The notes under the pieces were generated by a model. That model made no database searches. It was not told the DNA's origin and saw only the letters and a program-made list of their open reading frames with translations. Of a stretch of 64,000 bases of DNA, positions 51,396 through 60,125 are shown piece by piece (within the stretch, counting starts at the first letter, position 1; each line of letters begins with the position of its first letter). The position numbers and the translations under genes were made by a program. The DNA comes from Terriglobia bacterium (GTDB lineage: Bacteria > Acidobacteriota > Terriglobia > Terriglobales > Acidobacteriaceae), in the NCBI GenBank assembly GCA_020073385.1, contig JAIQFH010000005.1, positions 62,001 through 126,000 on the forward strand, in the 5' to 3' direction.

Positions 51396-54300
51396 CTAGA
51401 AAATGAACTTCAAAGCGAGTTGCATCGTCCGGGCATTGCTGGGGAACGTGGTCTTGGCATTGTTGAAGTTTGCTTCGCCAGGCGTGAAGTAAGTGATCCC
51501 TGCAGTCCCATTGTTGAATTGGTTCACTAGATTCACGTAACCGGTTACCCACTGCGGATGGTTAAACGCGTTGAATGCCTGCGCCATAAAGTCGATCTTG
51601 TAGCGCTCTGTGATCGAGAAGTGCTTTGCCACGGAGAGATCGACATTGTTGATCGCTGGCGTTTGCAGGGTGTTGCGGCTAGAGGTAGCGACCGTTCCCT
51701 GCTGAGCAACCACATAACGTGCCGTGGGATCGATTGCCTGGTACGCGACAATGTTGCCAGCCTGCGGGCCGCTTGTGGCGACCAGACCAATGACGTCGCT
51801 TCCTCGCCCCGCAACTCCAGCGGGGTTGTAGATGGCTCGGTCTCCAGCAGCGTCGTAGTTCAGATTGGCATCTACGCCGCTTTGAACTGTGCCCCATTGC
51901 CCCGACTCATACGTGTAGATGGGAGCGATTTCCCAATTCCCCAGTACGTTCTTCTTGAGCATGCTTGAACTGCCTTTGTACCACGGAGCATCATAGATAG
52001 CGGCAATTGTGAGGCGGTGAGCGTGGTCCAAAATAGAGTTACTGCGCTCGGCCGGCAGATTGCGGAAGTCCTGCGGCCGCCGAGGTGAAATGACGGTCGA
52101 AAAGAAATCGGCCGTGCTGTTGTCGATGGCATGGCTCCACGTATACGCTACCTGGAACTGCAACCCGTTAGAGAACCGGCGGTTCACCTGCGTCTGTAGA
52201 CCGTGATACGTGGAAGCACCCCAAGGCATGAATCCCACCACGGCCCCAAAGAAGCCATTGTTGAACCATGCCGGATCGTAGCCTCCGCCCGGAGGCGTCC
52301 CAAAGTCGTTGTATCCCTCCGAAAGGGTGCCGGGCGCATCACCACACGCTCCACATCCCGTGTCGAGGTCGGCGAGATTCAAACCGTTACAATATTGCAC
52401 TCCGCCCGGAGTTGTGGCGAGCGATGTCGGATCGCAGGTCGCCCAAGCATTCGTCAAGCCGTTCACTGTGGCTTGGTCCGGAGCCTGGATGTAGGTAGGA
52501 ACACCGGTCGCAGGAGTTACACCTGTAACGAAGTTCAACCGATTCTGCACATTCAAGTGAACTCCGCGGGTGCCTACGTAGCGTACATCCACGGTGTAGT
52601 TCGAACGGAATACGTGTTGGATACCTAAATTCCAAGACTCTGAGTAGGGATATTTCACATGGGCGGGCAAAAACGCCGAGGTGCTTGCCCGGGCGTCGTC
52701 CGGAGTCAATACCGAAATGCCGCTCACGGTTTGCGGAGGAATGCCGCCGCTGGCTAGGAACGATCCACTTGGGGGGCAATGCGGACCGCTGGGACAGTCT
52801 TCGGTAAAACCAATTTGCGGCGGGCGAGAGAGCGTGCCAATGTTGTCGTACAGCACGTCATAACCAATGCCGAAGCCGCCGCGGATCGAGGTGTTCCCGC
52901 TCGTTCCTGGTGAATATGCGAAGCCAATGCGCGGCATGAAGTCCTTCGTAGGTGCTTGAGGCGAAGCAAAGGTAACGAGACCCGGCACATCGGCTACACT
53001 GTTGAGCGACTGCTGCGTCCAACCATAGGGTGTGCTCATGTACTCGTAGCGCAGCCCCAGGTTGAGGCTTAAGTTGGGTCGAACCTTCCAGATGTCATTC
53101 ACATACGCGAACAGTCCATACTGATCGCCAGAGTACCCCGCACTGCCAAACGCGCGCTCGGCAATGTGGTCAGGCGTTTGGTCGAGCGCAAAGCCCTGTA
53201 GTGTCTTCCAGTCGTAGTCTCCCCGCGAGCGCTGGATGAACTTCTGCGGCGAGATGTTCTTCCTTCCTTCAAACCCGAACTTTAGAGTGTGGTTGCCCTT
53301 CACCCACGACACGTTGTCGATCGCCTGATAGTTGTTCTGAATCGCATATTGTGGTGCATTCGGATCCGGGCCAACGTTCAAGTTTCCCAGATTCTCGACC
53401 GTGAGATTTGGAAAAGCGTCCAGGTTCTGGAATTTTGCGAGATTGCCGCCAGGAACCGTAAAGTCCTGCGCAGTGCGAGTGAATCCGACACGGAACTCAT
53501 TCCCAAGAGCTCCCGAAAAGGTATGGTATTCGCTAAGGGAGATCAAGTGATACGGTTGCAGAAAGGGGGTAAAAAAGATTCCTAACTGCGCACTGGTGTC
53601 CAGCGTCACCAGCTTGTTGTAAATGTAACGGCCGCGAATCTGGTCTTTGTCGCTGAGGTTGTAGTCCATCGACGTGGTTAACGCTCGCGTGTTGTTGTAG
53701 TTCGGCGCAATGAGTGGGAGCACGCCAACTTCAATCGGTGTACCGCTTACACTTACGGCTGTACAAGCGCTGGAATTTGCCGATGGCGCCTGAGCGTACT
53801 GCTGCAAGCCTTGTACGTTGCTAGTCGATACTCCTGCAATACCTAGCAGCGTTGTGTATCCAGCAGCCGTCGGAGCGCAAACGACTGACCCCGAGGCAGG
53901 GGAAAGACCGATCGGGTTGTACTCGAAGTTCGCAAAATAAAACAACTTGTTCTTGATGATTGGACCGCCAATCTGTCCACCGAAGCGATTGTTATCGTAG
54001 CGCGGAACAGTGGTAATGCCCTGGTTGGTCAGTGACGTATCCAGCGCGTTCAAATTGCGGTTCTGGAAGTATTCATACACTCTGCCGTGGATGGTATTGG
54101 TGCCGCTTGCCACAATCGTGTTGAACTGTGCGCCGTTCGAGTGCCCAAACTCCGGGCTAAACTGATTCTGTAAAACCGAGAAATTCTGCACCGCATCATT
54201 GGGCACATAGAGGAGTGGGCCAGTAACGCCTTTGTCGTTGTTATCAACTGCCTCGATCATGAAGTTGTTGTTTCGAGGCCGTTGACCGCCAACGCTAGGA

Positions 54301-54845
54301 CCAGTTCCTGCCCCAAGTCCCCCCGAAGTGCCGACTCCAGCCTGTAACAGTGAAAGGTTCAACACGCCCAGACCGGTGGACGATGTGGGCAGATCTTGTG
54401 TCTCGCGGAGCTCATAGGTCGACTGGATCTGTGCTGTCGTAGTGTCCAACGTCGGCGGCGTTCCTGATACTTCTATGGTCTCTGACGCGGCTCCGGGTTG
54501 AAGCGATATATTGCGGGTGGCGGTCTTGCTAACCTCGATGTCCACCTGCTCACTGATGGTCTTGAAGCCGGTCATCTTAACGCTGACGCGATAAGTGCCG
54601 TTCAACAGGTGCTCGAATCGATATTCACCCGATCCGTTCGTCTTGGTGGTGGCCGAAACGTTGGTAGCCACGTTCGTAACCGTAACGTCTGCCCCCACTA
54701 CCGCGGCACCGCTCGCATCCGTTATGGTGCCGACTACGTTTCCGTCTATTGCCTGGCCTAGCGCGAGGATTGCGCCGAAGGCCACTACGCTGATCAGCGC
54801 GAATAGAAATCCCAAACTTCTCAAGATTCGCACGCCATTTGTCAT
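51396..54845 (-). CDS. TonB-dependent receptor, Oar/CarB-like
   Basis: An 1149-residue outer-membrane protein. It has a signal peptide (about 1-31) and an N-terminal carboxypeptidase-regulatory-like Ig domain (about 32-115, GTITDASGAAVVGADVTVTN). A plug domain follows (SGTPPTLDTTTAQIQSTYEL, then VGGQRPRNNNFMIEAVDNND). The rest is a very large beta-barrel rich in Asn, Tyr and Gly, ending with MQLALKFIF, an aromatic C-terminus suited to BAM insertion. This family is greatly expanded in Acidobacteriota, and most members have unknown ligands, often plant polysaccharide pieces. It lies alone with its own terminator, RBS AGGAGAAAA and long upstream region. Confidence 0.9.
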   Translation of the reverse strand: MTNGVRILRSLGFLFALISVVAFGAILALGQAIDGNVVGTITDASGAAVVGADVTVTNVATNVSATTKTNGSGEYRFEHLLNGTYRVSVKMTGFKTISEQVDIEVSKTATRNISLQPGAASETIEVSGTPPTLDTTTAQIQSTYELRETQDLPTSSTGLGVLNLSLLQAGVGTSGGLGAGTGPSVGGQRPRNNNFMIEAVDNNDKGVTGPLLYVPNDAVQNFSVLQNQFSPEFGHSNGAQFNTIVASGTNTIHGRVYEYFQNRNLNALDTSLTNQGITTVPRYDNNRFGGQIGGPIIKNKLFYFANFEYNPIGLSPASGSVVCAPTAAGYTTLLGIAGVSTSNVQGLQQYAQAPSANSSACTAVSVSGTPIEVGVLPLIAPNYNNTRALTTSMDYNLSDKDQIRGRYIYNKLVTLDTSAQLGIFFTPFLQPYHLISLSEYHTFSGALGNEFRVGFTRTAQDFTVPGGNLAKFQNLDAFPNLTVENLGNLNVGPDPNAPQYAIQNNYQAIDNVSWVKGNHTLKFGFEGRKNISPQKFIQRSRGDYDWKTLQGFALDQTPDHIAERAFGSAGYSGDQYGLFAYVNDIWKVRPNLSLNLGLRYEYMSTPYGWTQQSLNSVADVPGLVTFASPQAPTKDFMPRIGFAYSPGTSGNTSIRGGFGIGYDVLYDNIGTLSRPPQIGFTEDCPSGPHCPPSGSFLASGGIPPQTVSGISVLTPDDARASTSAFLPAHVKYPYSESWNLGIQHVFRSNYTVDVRYVGTRGVHLNVQNRLNFVTGVTPATGVPTYIQAPDQATVNGLTNAWATCDPTSLATTPGGVQYCNGLNLADLDTGCGACGDAPGTLSEGYNDFGTPPGGGYDPAWFNNGFFGAVVGFMPWGASTYHGLQTQVNRRFSNGLQFQVAYTWSHAIDNSTADFFSTVISPRRPQDFRNLPAERSNSILDHAHRLTIAAIYDAPWYKGSSSMLKKNVLGNWEIAPIYTYESGQWGTVQSGVDANLNYDAAGDRAIYNPAGVAGRGSDVIGLVATSGPQAGNIVAYQAIDPTARYVVAQQGTVATSSRNTLQTPAINNVDLSVAKHFSITERYKIDFMAQAFNAFNHPQWVTGYVNLVNQFNNGTAGITYFTPGEANFNNAKTTFPSNARTMQLALKFIF

Positions 54846-55465
54846 AATTTATTTTCTCCTGAACTTCTGGAAGAATTTCGGGCCATCGCAACAGCTGACA
54901 TTTCGTCACAGCCGGTTGAGAGAGCACTCCTGGACAGCATCGGGCAAGCACAGATCAACACTCCGTCCTCACACCTTCTGTGCAAGTCAGAAACCAAAAC
55001 AACGCGTCTGTAAATTGTTTGTTTCCTGTAAGTTATGTCTCGACGGCGGGCATATCATACCAAAATACGGAGATGTCCGGATTAACAATATGACGGTTGG
55101 TATCCGGTGCTTCCTGTAAGCCTGGTCGGGAACTGTCAGTATGCCGTGATTTCGGCCGCAATCCTATAACGCTAACAATCCACGAGTGTTTCCGTTAGGT
55201 GATCGAAAGCAGACTCCGCCCAATGCCACTGGACTGCAAAACTGGAGCTACTTTGTGTAATTCCCCAACTCAATGCCAAGCGTAACGGACTGCGTTCTCG
55301 CATCAAGGGAAGACATTCACCACGGAGGGCACGGAGAGGCACAGAGGAACGTTAATGCGTTTGTGAATGTGTCGCCAACTCTACTCCCTCAAACCGCAAC
55401 TTATCCACGGATAGCTATGCACGTAAAGCGGCCCACGTCGGCTGTGGGCGTACAGGAGGAAGTTA
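54846..55465. other. 620-bp gap upstream of the receptor gene
   Basis: There is no credible gene here. It holds the receptor's ribosome binding site (AGGAGAAAATAAATT before ATG), a 7-bp inverted repeat ATACCAA (55057-55063) / TTGGTAT (55097-55103), and a single arm of the ACCACGAAGG repeat at 55317. GGAGGAA before 55466 serves the next gene. Confidence 0.55.
55317..55349. repeat. Single arm of the ACCACGAAGG family
   Basis: TTCACCACGGAGGGCACGGA followed by AGGCACAGAGGAA is related to the hairpin arms at 24417 and 32796. No inverse partner lies close by. Confidence 0.6.
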
Positions 55466-55858
55466 ATGAAAAATAAATGGACTCGTTTGTTGCTATGTGT
55501 GGTGGTTGCAGGTCTAACGTCGGCGTGGGCGCTTGCACAAGACGACACGAGTAACAAGTCAAAAGGTGAGGTCAGAAGCATCACCGGATGTCTCACAAAG
55601 TCCGGCAGCGGCAATGAATATCTTCTGACCGGCACCGACGGCAGCACCTGGGAGATTCACGAGAACAACGCGGTCGATCTCGCGTCTCACGTGAACCAAA
55701 CGGTCGAAATGCGCGGCGTAGTTTCTAACGAGAAGGCGCACAACATGAAAGAAGACGCCAAGGACATGGCCAGCGACACTGGCGCGACCAAGCGCAAAGC
55801 CGAACATGGACACCTGAAGGCCACCCACCTCCACAAGGTGAGCGATTCCTGCCAGTAA
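55466..55858 (+). CDS. Small secreted protein, DUF5818-like
   Basis: A 130-residue exported protein with a signal peptide (MKNKWTRLLLCVVVAGLTSA, cleavage near ALAQD). It has a compact beta-rich domain (ITGCLTKSGSGNEYLLTGTD, VDLASHVNQTVEMRGVV) that looks like an OB-fold of the DUF5818 type, and a charged Lys/His-rich C-terminus. The family name is from memory and the function is unknown. The ATG has GGAGGAA 6 nt upstream. A strong terminator follows. Confidence 0.68.
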   Translation: MKNKWTRLLLCVVVAGLTSAWALAQDDTSNKSKGEVRSITGCLTKSGSGNEYLLTGTDGSTWEIHENNAVDLASHVNQTVEMRGVVSNEKAHNMKEDAKDMASDTGATKRKAEHGHLKATHLHKVSDSCQ

Positions 55859-55885
55859 ATGCGGTGAAGGAACTAACAAAAATAA

Positions 55886-55913
55886 AAAGGGCGGAACGAG
55901 AGTTCCGCCCTTT
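55886..55913. terminator. Bidirectional rho-independent terminator
   Basis: AAAGGGCGGAAC-gaga-GTTCCGCCCTTT is a perfect 12-bp stem with a 4-nt loop, with A-rich sequence before it and TTTAGCCTTTT after it. It lies between the convergent DUF5818-like and anti-sigma genes and can serve both strands. Confidence 0.88.
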
Positions 55914-55936
55914 AGCCTTTTAACTGAGAACTGCTT

Positions 55937-56647
55937 CTACCCCTTCACATTAATCTTCGAGAACGACAACACCGCACGGCTCGGCGTCGGACGTCCCATC
56001 GACAGCGCCGGACGGAACGTTGTAAAGATCAGCATCTGCTTCACTTTCGGCAGCACTTCCTGTGAATCGTTCGAGTCAGAAAGAATCCGGTAATCCTGTA
56101 CCCGGCCGTTCGCATCGACGTAAGCCTCGATCACCAGAGAATCCTCGTCGATTGTATCCATGCTCAACCCCAAAGCACTTGGCTGCAACTCCGGTCCGGT
56201 GTTGACCATGACCAGCGGCACATCGTTGTCCGCACGCAGCGACGATGGCACTACGAAGTACACCATCGCAATCCCGAAGAGAATTACCGCACTCACAAAG
56301 CCGGCCGCTGCCGGAACCATGAATGCCTGGAATGCATTCTCCAGCCGCACCATGAGCCCTTCAAAGCGGGCTCCCCGTGCGTACGCTGCCTCGCGCGAAA
56401 TCGCCAGGCGCAACTTCAGCCCAAGATCCGCGGGAGCCTTCGGCCGCTCCATGTTCACCAGCAACTGCTGCGTCCGCCGCAGCGCCCGATACTCACCATG
56501 GCACGCCGGACATTGTGCAAAATGATTCTGCAGCGCAAGCATCTCTGTGCCTGTCACCGCTCCGTCCAAGTATGGCGAGAACAATTGCTTCGCCTGGGGG
56601 CACAGCAGTCCCTTTGTTCCCGTGCCCGTCTTATGAATGCCAATCAT
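55937..56647 (-). CDS. Anti-sigma factor with zf-HC2 domain and TonB-like C-terminal tail
   Basis: A 236-residue membrane protein. Residues 12-60 form a zinc-type anti-sigma domain (LFSPYLDGAVTGTEMLALQ with HFAQCPACHGEY, giving His and two Cys). One membrane helix lies at about 111-133. The outer part (about 160-236) resembles a TonB C-terminal domain: LVIEAYVDANGRVQDYRIL, then FTTFRPALSMGRPTPSRAVL. Its ATG overlaps the stop of the sigma-factor gene (ATGA), so it should bind that sigma factor in the cytosol and release it on an envelope signal. Confidence 0.82.
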   Translation of the reverse strand: MIGIHKTGTGTKGLLCPQAKQLFSPYLDGAVTGTEMLALQNHFAQCPACHGEYRALRRTQQLLVNMERPKAPADLGLKLRLAISREAAYARGARFEGLMVRLENAFQAFMVPAAAGFVSAVILFGIAMVYFVVPSSLRADNDVPLVMVNTGPELQPSALGLSMDTIDEDSLVIEAYVDANGRVQDYRILSDSNDSQEVLPKVKQMLIFTTFRPALSMGRPTPSRAVLSFSKINVKG

Positions 56648-57372
56648 GGCATCACCTCGACCCTTCTACCCCCTCCAGCTACCTGTGACCGCGAACCCTG
56701 TTCTTTGGGAGCAGTCAACCCCAGCTCATTTCCTACTTCGCGCACATACGGTGCCAGTCTCTGCCGCAGGGCATCTCGGCCTCGCGTCAGCCTCGACTTC
56801 ACCGTGCCGAGTGACACCTCGAGCACCTCGGCAATCTCTTCGTATGACATCTCTTCCAGGTCTCGCAGAATCAGCGTTGTCCGGTACGGTTCCGGAACCT
56901 TTCGCAGTTCTTCGTCGACACGCCGCTGCACCTCATGATGCGCGACGCTCTCAAACGGAGAATCCGCGTGGTCCGTCAAGGCGACCTGGATCGCACTGTC
57001 CGACACGCCGTTTGCCTCGGTCTCCGGCTCGATCGAAGTCTCCTTCGCCTTGTGTCGGAACCACCAGCGCCGCCGGTTCGCCGCCTCGTGCAGGGCAATG
57101 CGGTAGATCCATGTCTTTAGGCTCGACTCGCCGTGGAAGTGCTTCATGCCGCGAAACACCTTCAGGAACACGTCTTGCGTTGTGTCCGCCGCGTCCGCCG
57201 GATCGTTCACAATCCGGTACACCAGTCCGTACACCGGTTGCTGGAACTCGCCGATCAGCCAGGCGTAGGCGGATTCCGAGCCGGCTTTTAGTTCGGCGAC
57301 AATCGCCGACTCTTCTTGCGACCGGATTCCAATCGCACTCGCTAAATCACCCAAGGTGGTTGCTCCCGCCAT
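56644..57372 (-). CDS. ECF sigma factor (sigma-E/SigW type)
   Basis: A 242-residue RNA polymerase sigma factor. Region 2 contains YRIVNDPADAADTTQDVFLK and region 4 is YEEIAEVLEVSLGTVKSRLT, the helix-turn-helix for the -35 element. A Glu/Asp-rich linker joins them, and a Pro-free tail follows. Its stop overlaps the anti-sigma ATG. A TATAAT on the minus strand at 57392-57387 lies only 15 nt before the ATG, giving an almost leaderless transcript if used. Self-control by its own promoter is usual in the family but not visible here. Confidence 0.9.
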   Translation of the reverse strand: MAGATTLGDLASAIGIRSQEESAIVAELKAGSESAYAWLIGEFQQPVYGLVYRIVNDPADAADTTQDVFLKVFRGMKHFHGESSLKTWIYRIALHEAANRRRWWFRHKAKETSIEPETEANGVSDSAIQVALTDHADSPFESVAHHEVQRRVDEELRKVPEPYRTTLILRDLEEMSYEEIAEVLEVSLGTVKSRLTRGRDALRQRLAPYVREVGNELGLTAPKEQGSRSQVAGGGRRVEVMP

Positions 57373-57710
57373 AGTGGCGTCCTCTGATTATAGGATTTTC
57401 CACCCCTTCGCGCCCTGAAAATTCACGGTCGCCAAGTCCAGCCCAACGGCCCGCGGAGCCAAATCTTTCACCTAACATAGACTCCGCGCAGGTGTCAGGA
57501 GTTCCCACCAACAAGCCATTTATTTTCAGAGAGATCTCAGACCGTAAACCGGCTCACTTTCAGTATGTGGCCCGCAAACGCCAGAAAAGTCGCGAAGGAC
57601 ACCGCACGATAGTTACCTCAGTTCGGTAGACTCCGGCTGTCGCCGGGCGCCGAAGCTGCTTTATGTGGGGACAGCCGCCTTCGGCTGTCCAGCGCCCTGG
57701 AAGAGCCTTG
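57373..57710. other. Gap between the sigma-factor and response-regulator genes
   Basis: This 338-bp stretch has no gene. It contains a TATAAT near the sigma-factor start, and the palindrome GTGGGGACAGCCGCCTTCGG...CTGTCC at 57665-57690 (the family of 5657 and 43007) just after the end of the response-regulator gene. Confidence 0.55.
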
Positions 57711-58130
57711 TTACAACTGCGGTGCGCCTACTCCCGCAGGAACCTCCAACTTCAACCGCCGCAGAATCTCCGCGAGCGCCGTCAATAATGTGTCGCATCC
57801 CTTATCCAACTCCAGAACAGATTTTTCCAGGAATGCGCAAGCCCCATCTTTTTGAAGCCGCACAGCATTCTTATGTGAGAGCGCGGTGAACGCGACCACC
57901 GGAATCGCCGCCGTGCCCTCATCTTTTTTCAGCGCCTTCAGCACATCCGGTCCGGTCATCCCGGGCAGAAGCATGTCCAGCAGAATCACATCCGGCTTCT
58001 CATTCTTCGCCACTTCGATCGCCTTGGCTCCGTCGCTCGCCGTGCTCACTGTGTACCCCGCGCGTGCCAGTGCCCGCTCCGTGGCCATGCGCAAGAATTT
58101 ACTGTCATCGACCAGAAGAATCTTTGTCAT
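57711..58130 (-). CDS. Single-domain response regulator (CheY-like)
   Basis: A 139-residue receiver with no output domain. The acidic pair Asp8-Asp9 (LLVDDSKFLRM), phospho-acceptor Asp52 (DVILLDMLLPGM), Thr in VVAFTALSH and Lys in CAFLEKSV make a complete active site. It would act by protein contact. The hybrid histidine kinase at 60126 is the nearest kinase but is not adjacent, so pairing is only a guess. Confidence 0.88.
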   Translation of the reverse strand: MTKILLVDDSKFLRMATERALARAGYTVSTASDGAKAIEVAKNEKPDVILLDMLLPGMTGPDVLKALKKDEGTAAIPVVAFTALSHKNAVRLQKDGACAFLEKSVLELDKGCDTLLTALAEILRRLKLEVPAGVGAPQL

Positions 58131-58307
58131 GCTCTGCCGTGCGTGCCATTTCTCACGCTTATCCTCACCTTATCCTTATCGGCAGAATTGGACAGCTAAA
58201 GAGGAGGTTGGATGAAACGAGAATGAGAGATTTCTCACCGTCGCCGGGACACGTGATTTTCTAGGATTCTTTAGGCGCTTCTTCGCTGCGTACCATCAGG
58301 AATCCTG

Positions 58308-58877
58308 TCAAGCTGCTTCTTTCAGAAGCGCCCTTACCCCTAGGCGGCAAGCCTCACGCAATGCCTCTTCATGGCCTTCGGGAATCGATTTGGTCAGCAG
58401 CAGACTTGACGTGCCATGCAAGAGGGCCCAGAGTGCGAGCGCGGTTTGCGTGTGGTCTTCTGGCGATCCTCCAAAGTTCTTCGCCAGCAGTCGTTCCGTA
58501 AAATCGAAATTCGGACGTGATTCCCGAATCGGCCGCGGAGCCCCGCGCCCTTTTCGAGGCGACATTAAACCAGCGTGCGTATAGAACAGTTCATACTCAT
58601 TTGGCATTTTGAGCGCGAACTCAACATACGCCTCCGCCATTTGTTCCAGGGTTTCGCCCTGTTCGAATTGCTCCCGGATGCGACTCGCGATCCGCAAGAG
58701 CAGCCCTCGAATCAGATCCTCCCGGCTCTTGAAACGACGGTATACGGCTGGAGTGTTGGTTCCAGCCGCGCGGGCAACGGCCCTCATCGTTAAGGCGCGC
58801 TCCCCTCCTCGCCTCCACAGCCCGTCGGCTGCTTTCAGTACGCGTTCCTCCAGATCCGGATCAGGATGCCGCGGCAT
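58308..58877 (-). CDS. TetR-family transcriptional regulator
   Basis: A 189-residue repressor-type protein. The N-terminal helix-turn-helix is RALTMRAVARAAGTNTPAVYRRFKSRE, shown here only by its core AVARAAGTNTPAVYRRF. The C-terminal two-thirds is the ligand-binding helical part (YVEFALKMPNEYELFYTHAG, WALLHGTSSLLLTK). Ligand and targets are unknown. An 8-bp palindrome GTGTACAC lies 46 nt upstream of the ATG and may be its operator. Confidence 0.85.
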   Translation of the reverse strand: MPRHPDPDLEERVLKAADGLWRRGGERALTMRAVARAAGTNTPAVYRRFKSREDLIRGLLLRIASRIREQFEQGETLEQMAEAYVEFALKMPNEYELFYTHAGLMSPRKGRGAPRPIRESRPNFDFTERLLAKNFGGSPEDHTQTALALWALLHGTSSLLLTKSIPEGHEEALREACRLGVRALLKEAA

Positions 58878-58916
58878 CGTTCCTCCTACGCCAACATTAT
58901 CTCCGCCAAAATTTCA

Positions 58917-58947
58917 TTGACAGTGTACACGTAACGTTGTTAATAAT
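58917..58947 (+). promoter_or_regulatory. Possible promoter and TetR operator
   Basis: TTGACA at 58917-58922 is followed, after a 19-nt spacer, by AATAAT (5/6 to TATAAT). The 8-bp palindrome GTGTACAC (58923-58930) sits directly after the -35 box, where TetR binding would block transcription. Confidence 0.38.
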
Positions 58948-58994
58948 AACCATACGAGTCCTCCCCCCATCAATCCCTTGTCGGTCAGAGGGTA

Positions 58995-59022
58995 CGGCCG
59001 CCGCGAACAGTCCCGGCGGCCG
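58995..59022 (+). terminator. GC-rich terminator-like hairpin
   Basis: CGGCCGCCG and CGGCGGCCG are perfect inverses around a 10-nt loop, followed by CTTTGCTTTCT on the plus strand. The U tract is interrupted. Confidence 0.4.
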
Positions 59023-59098
59023 CTTTGCTTTCTCCTCCCGGTGCGCCATCCTTGTCGCGTCTTGTGCGACGGCATGGGATTTCTAACTCTTGAGATCC

Positions 59099-59182
59099 GA
59101 CCCACGGTGCAGTCAATTTCAGCGGAATAATAATGTTGACACCGTAAACAAAACAATGTATAAAAAATACGTCCCGTGGGTC
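59099..59182 (+). promoter_or_regulatory. Strong sigma70 promoter framed by 9-bp inverted repeats
   Basis: TTGACA at 59136-59141, a 17-nt spacer and TATAAA at 59159-59164 form a near-ideal promoter with a start near 59171. GACCCACGG (59099-59107) and CCGTGGGTC (59174-59182) are perfect inverses on its two sides. They may be operator halves or part of a leader hairpin. The leader to the GTG at 59223 is about 50 nt. Confidence 0.72.
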
Positions 59183-59222
59183 CCCCTGTGATTTCCAGCT
59201 GAAATGAAGGAGTTAGTTCGCT

Positions 59223-60008
59223 GTGTGCTCGTTTCAAAATCCTGACAATCGAATTTCCATCCTGCAGATGAACTCCGAGCTCGAGCATGCTCAACTTGAG
59301 CTGCTCGGTGCCCACTGCGCGGTTCATCAGCTTCGACTTCACTATTCTTCCGACGACCTCGCTCGCTTCGGACGGCGCGATGTTCTGCGCAAGTCGGCCG
59401 AGGCTGCTACTGCCCTCCGCGACTTTTACGCCGCCATCGAAAGCAAGATTCCCCACGCCGGGCCGAGTTTCTCTGTACCCCAGCCCAGCGCCGAGCAGAT
59501 TGGTCAGGCCATCGACTGGCTCGCCGGTTATCTGCGGGAACAACGCGAGCATCATTCCGCCGTGGCTACTCCACTCACCAACGAGGGCAAGGCCCGGCTG
59601 TGGCCGTTTTTCTCCGCAGATCTGCTCGACCGCATTCGCATCATCGAACTTCGGGGCGCGAGGGTGCGCGTGCCGGATTTTTTCGCCAAGGTGCGCGCCC
59701 TCGGCTTTGAGCCACCCGAGATCACGCATATGGACTCAGTCACGTTTCTCGACATCATCGCGTTCAATCAACACGTGTCGGAGCGCGCCCTGTTTCACGC
59801 CTTAGTGCACGCCGTGCAGATTGATACTCTTGGGCTGCAGCGCTACGCAGAACTCTGGGTGCACGGGTTCCTTAAGACCAGGACGCACTTTACTGTCCCG
59901 CTCGAAGTGCACGCGTTCTCCTTGTCATCGAAATTCCTGCGGCCCATGACGGAAAGATTTTCAGTCGAGGATGAGGTCCTCCGCTGGGTAGCTGACGGCC
60001 GCTACTGA
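59223..60008 (+). CDS. Uncharacterised protein with a zincin-like HxxxH but no catalytic Glu
   Basis: A 261-residue cytosolic protein with no signal peptide. Residues 1-115 are helical and unrecognised. The C-terminal half contains FHALVHAVQ (191-199), which resembles the HExxH-VQ helix of zinc proteases such as DUF4157 but has Ala193 in place of Glu. It also has PLEVHAFSL (227-235), whose Glu228 or His230 could be a third ligand. So a metal site may remain while proteolysis is unlikely. It is tentative as a family and has no recognised name. GTG at 59223 has AAGGAG 10 nt upstream. It has its own strong promoter and lies between a TetR gene and a convergent hybrid kinase. Confidence 0.7.
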   Translation: MCSFQNPDNRISILQMNSELEHAQLELLGAHCAVHQLRLHYSSDDLARFGRRDVLRKSAEAATALRDFYAAIESKIPHAGPSFSVPQPSAEQIGQAIDWLAGYLREQREHHSAVATPLTNEGKARLWPFFSADLLDRIRIIELRGARVRVPDFFAKVRALGFEPPEITHMDSVTFLDIIAFNQHVSERALFHALVHAVQIDTLGLQRYAELWVHGFLKTRTHFTVPLEVHAFSLSSKFLRPMTERFSVEDEVLRWVADGRY

Positions 60009-60037
60009 TCGAGTTGTTCCACCCCCACGCAAAGAGA

Positions 60038-60060
60038 AGGGCGGCGCACTCGGCCGCCCT
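60038..60060. terminator. Hairpin between the zincin-like gene and the hybrid kinase
   Basis: AGGGCGGC-gcactcg-GCCGCCCT is a perfect 8-bp stem 30 nt after the stop at 60008. It lacks a U tract but lies between convergent genes. Confidence 0.5.
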
Positions 60061-60125
60061 GATCTTCCGGTTCCAAAATTACCCTCGTCGAAACATCGCG
60101 GTCGACGATGGCTAACGACCAACGA

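Larger units (their letters stand above)
58878..59222. other. Control region between tetR and the zincin-like gene
   Basis: This 345-bp stretch holds a possible plus-strand promoter (58917-58947), a GC-rich hairpin (58995-59022) and a strong sigma70 promoter (59136-59164) flanked by inverted repeats. A reverse-strand open frame crosses it but looks like a shadow. Confidence 0.55.

Noticed and set aside
58914-59729. Minus-strand open frame of 271 codons
   Set aside because: It is antisense to the gene at 59223, which has a strong promoter, a ribosome binding site and structured motifs; the minus product looks like a shadow.
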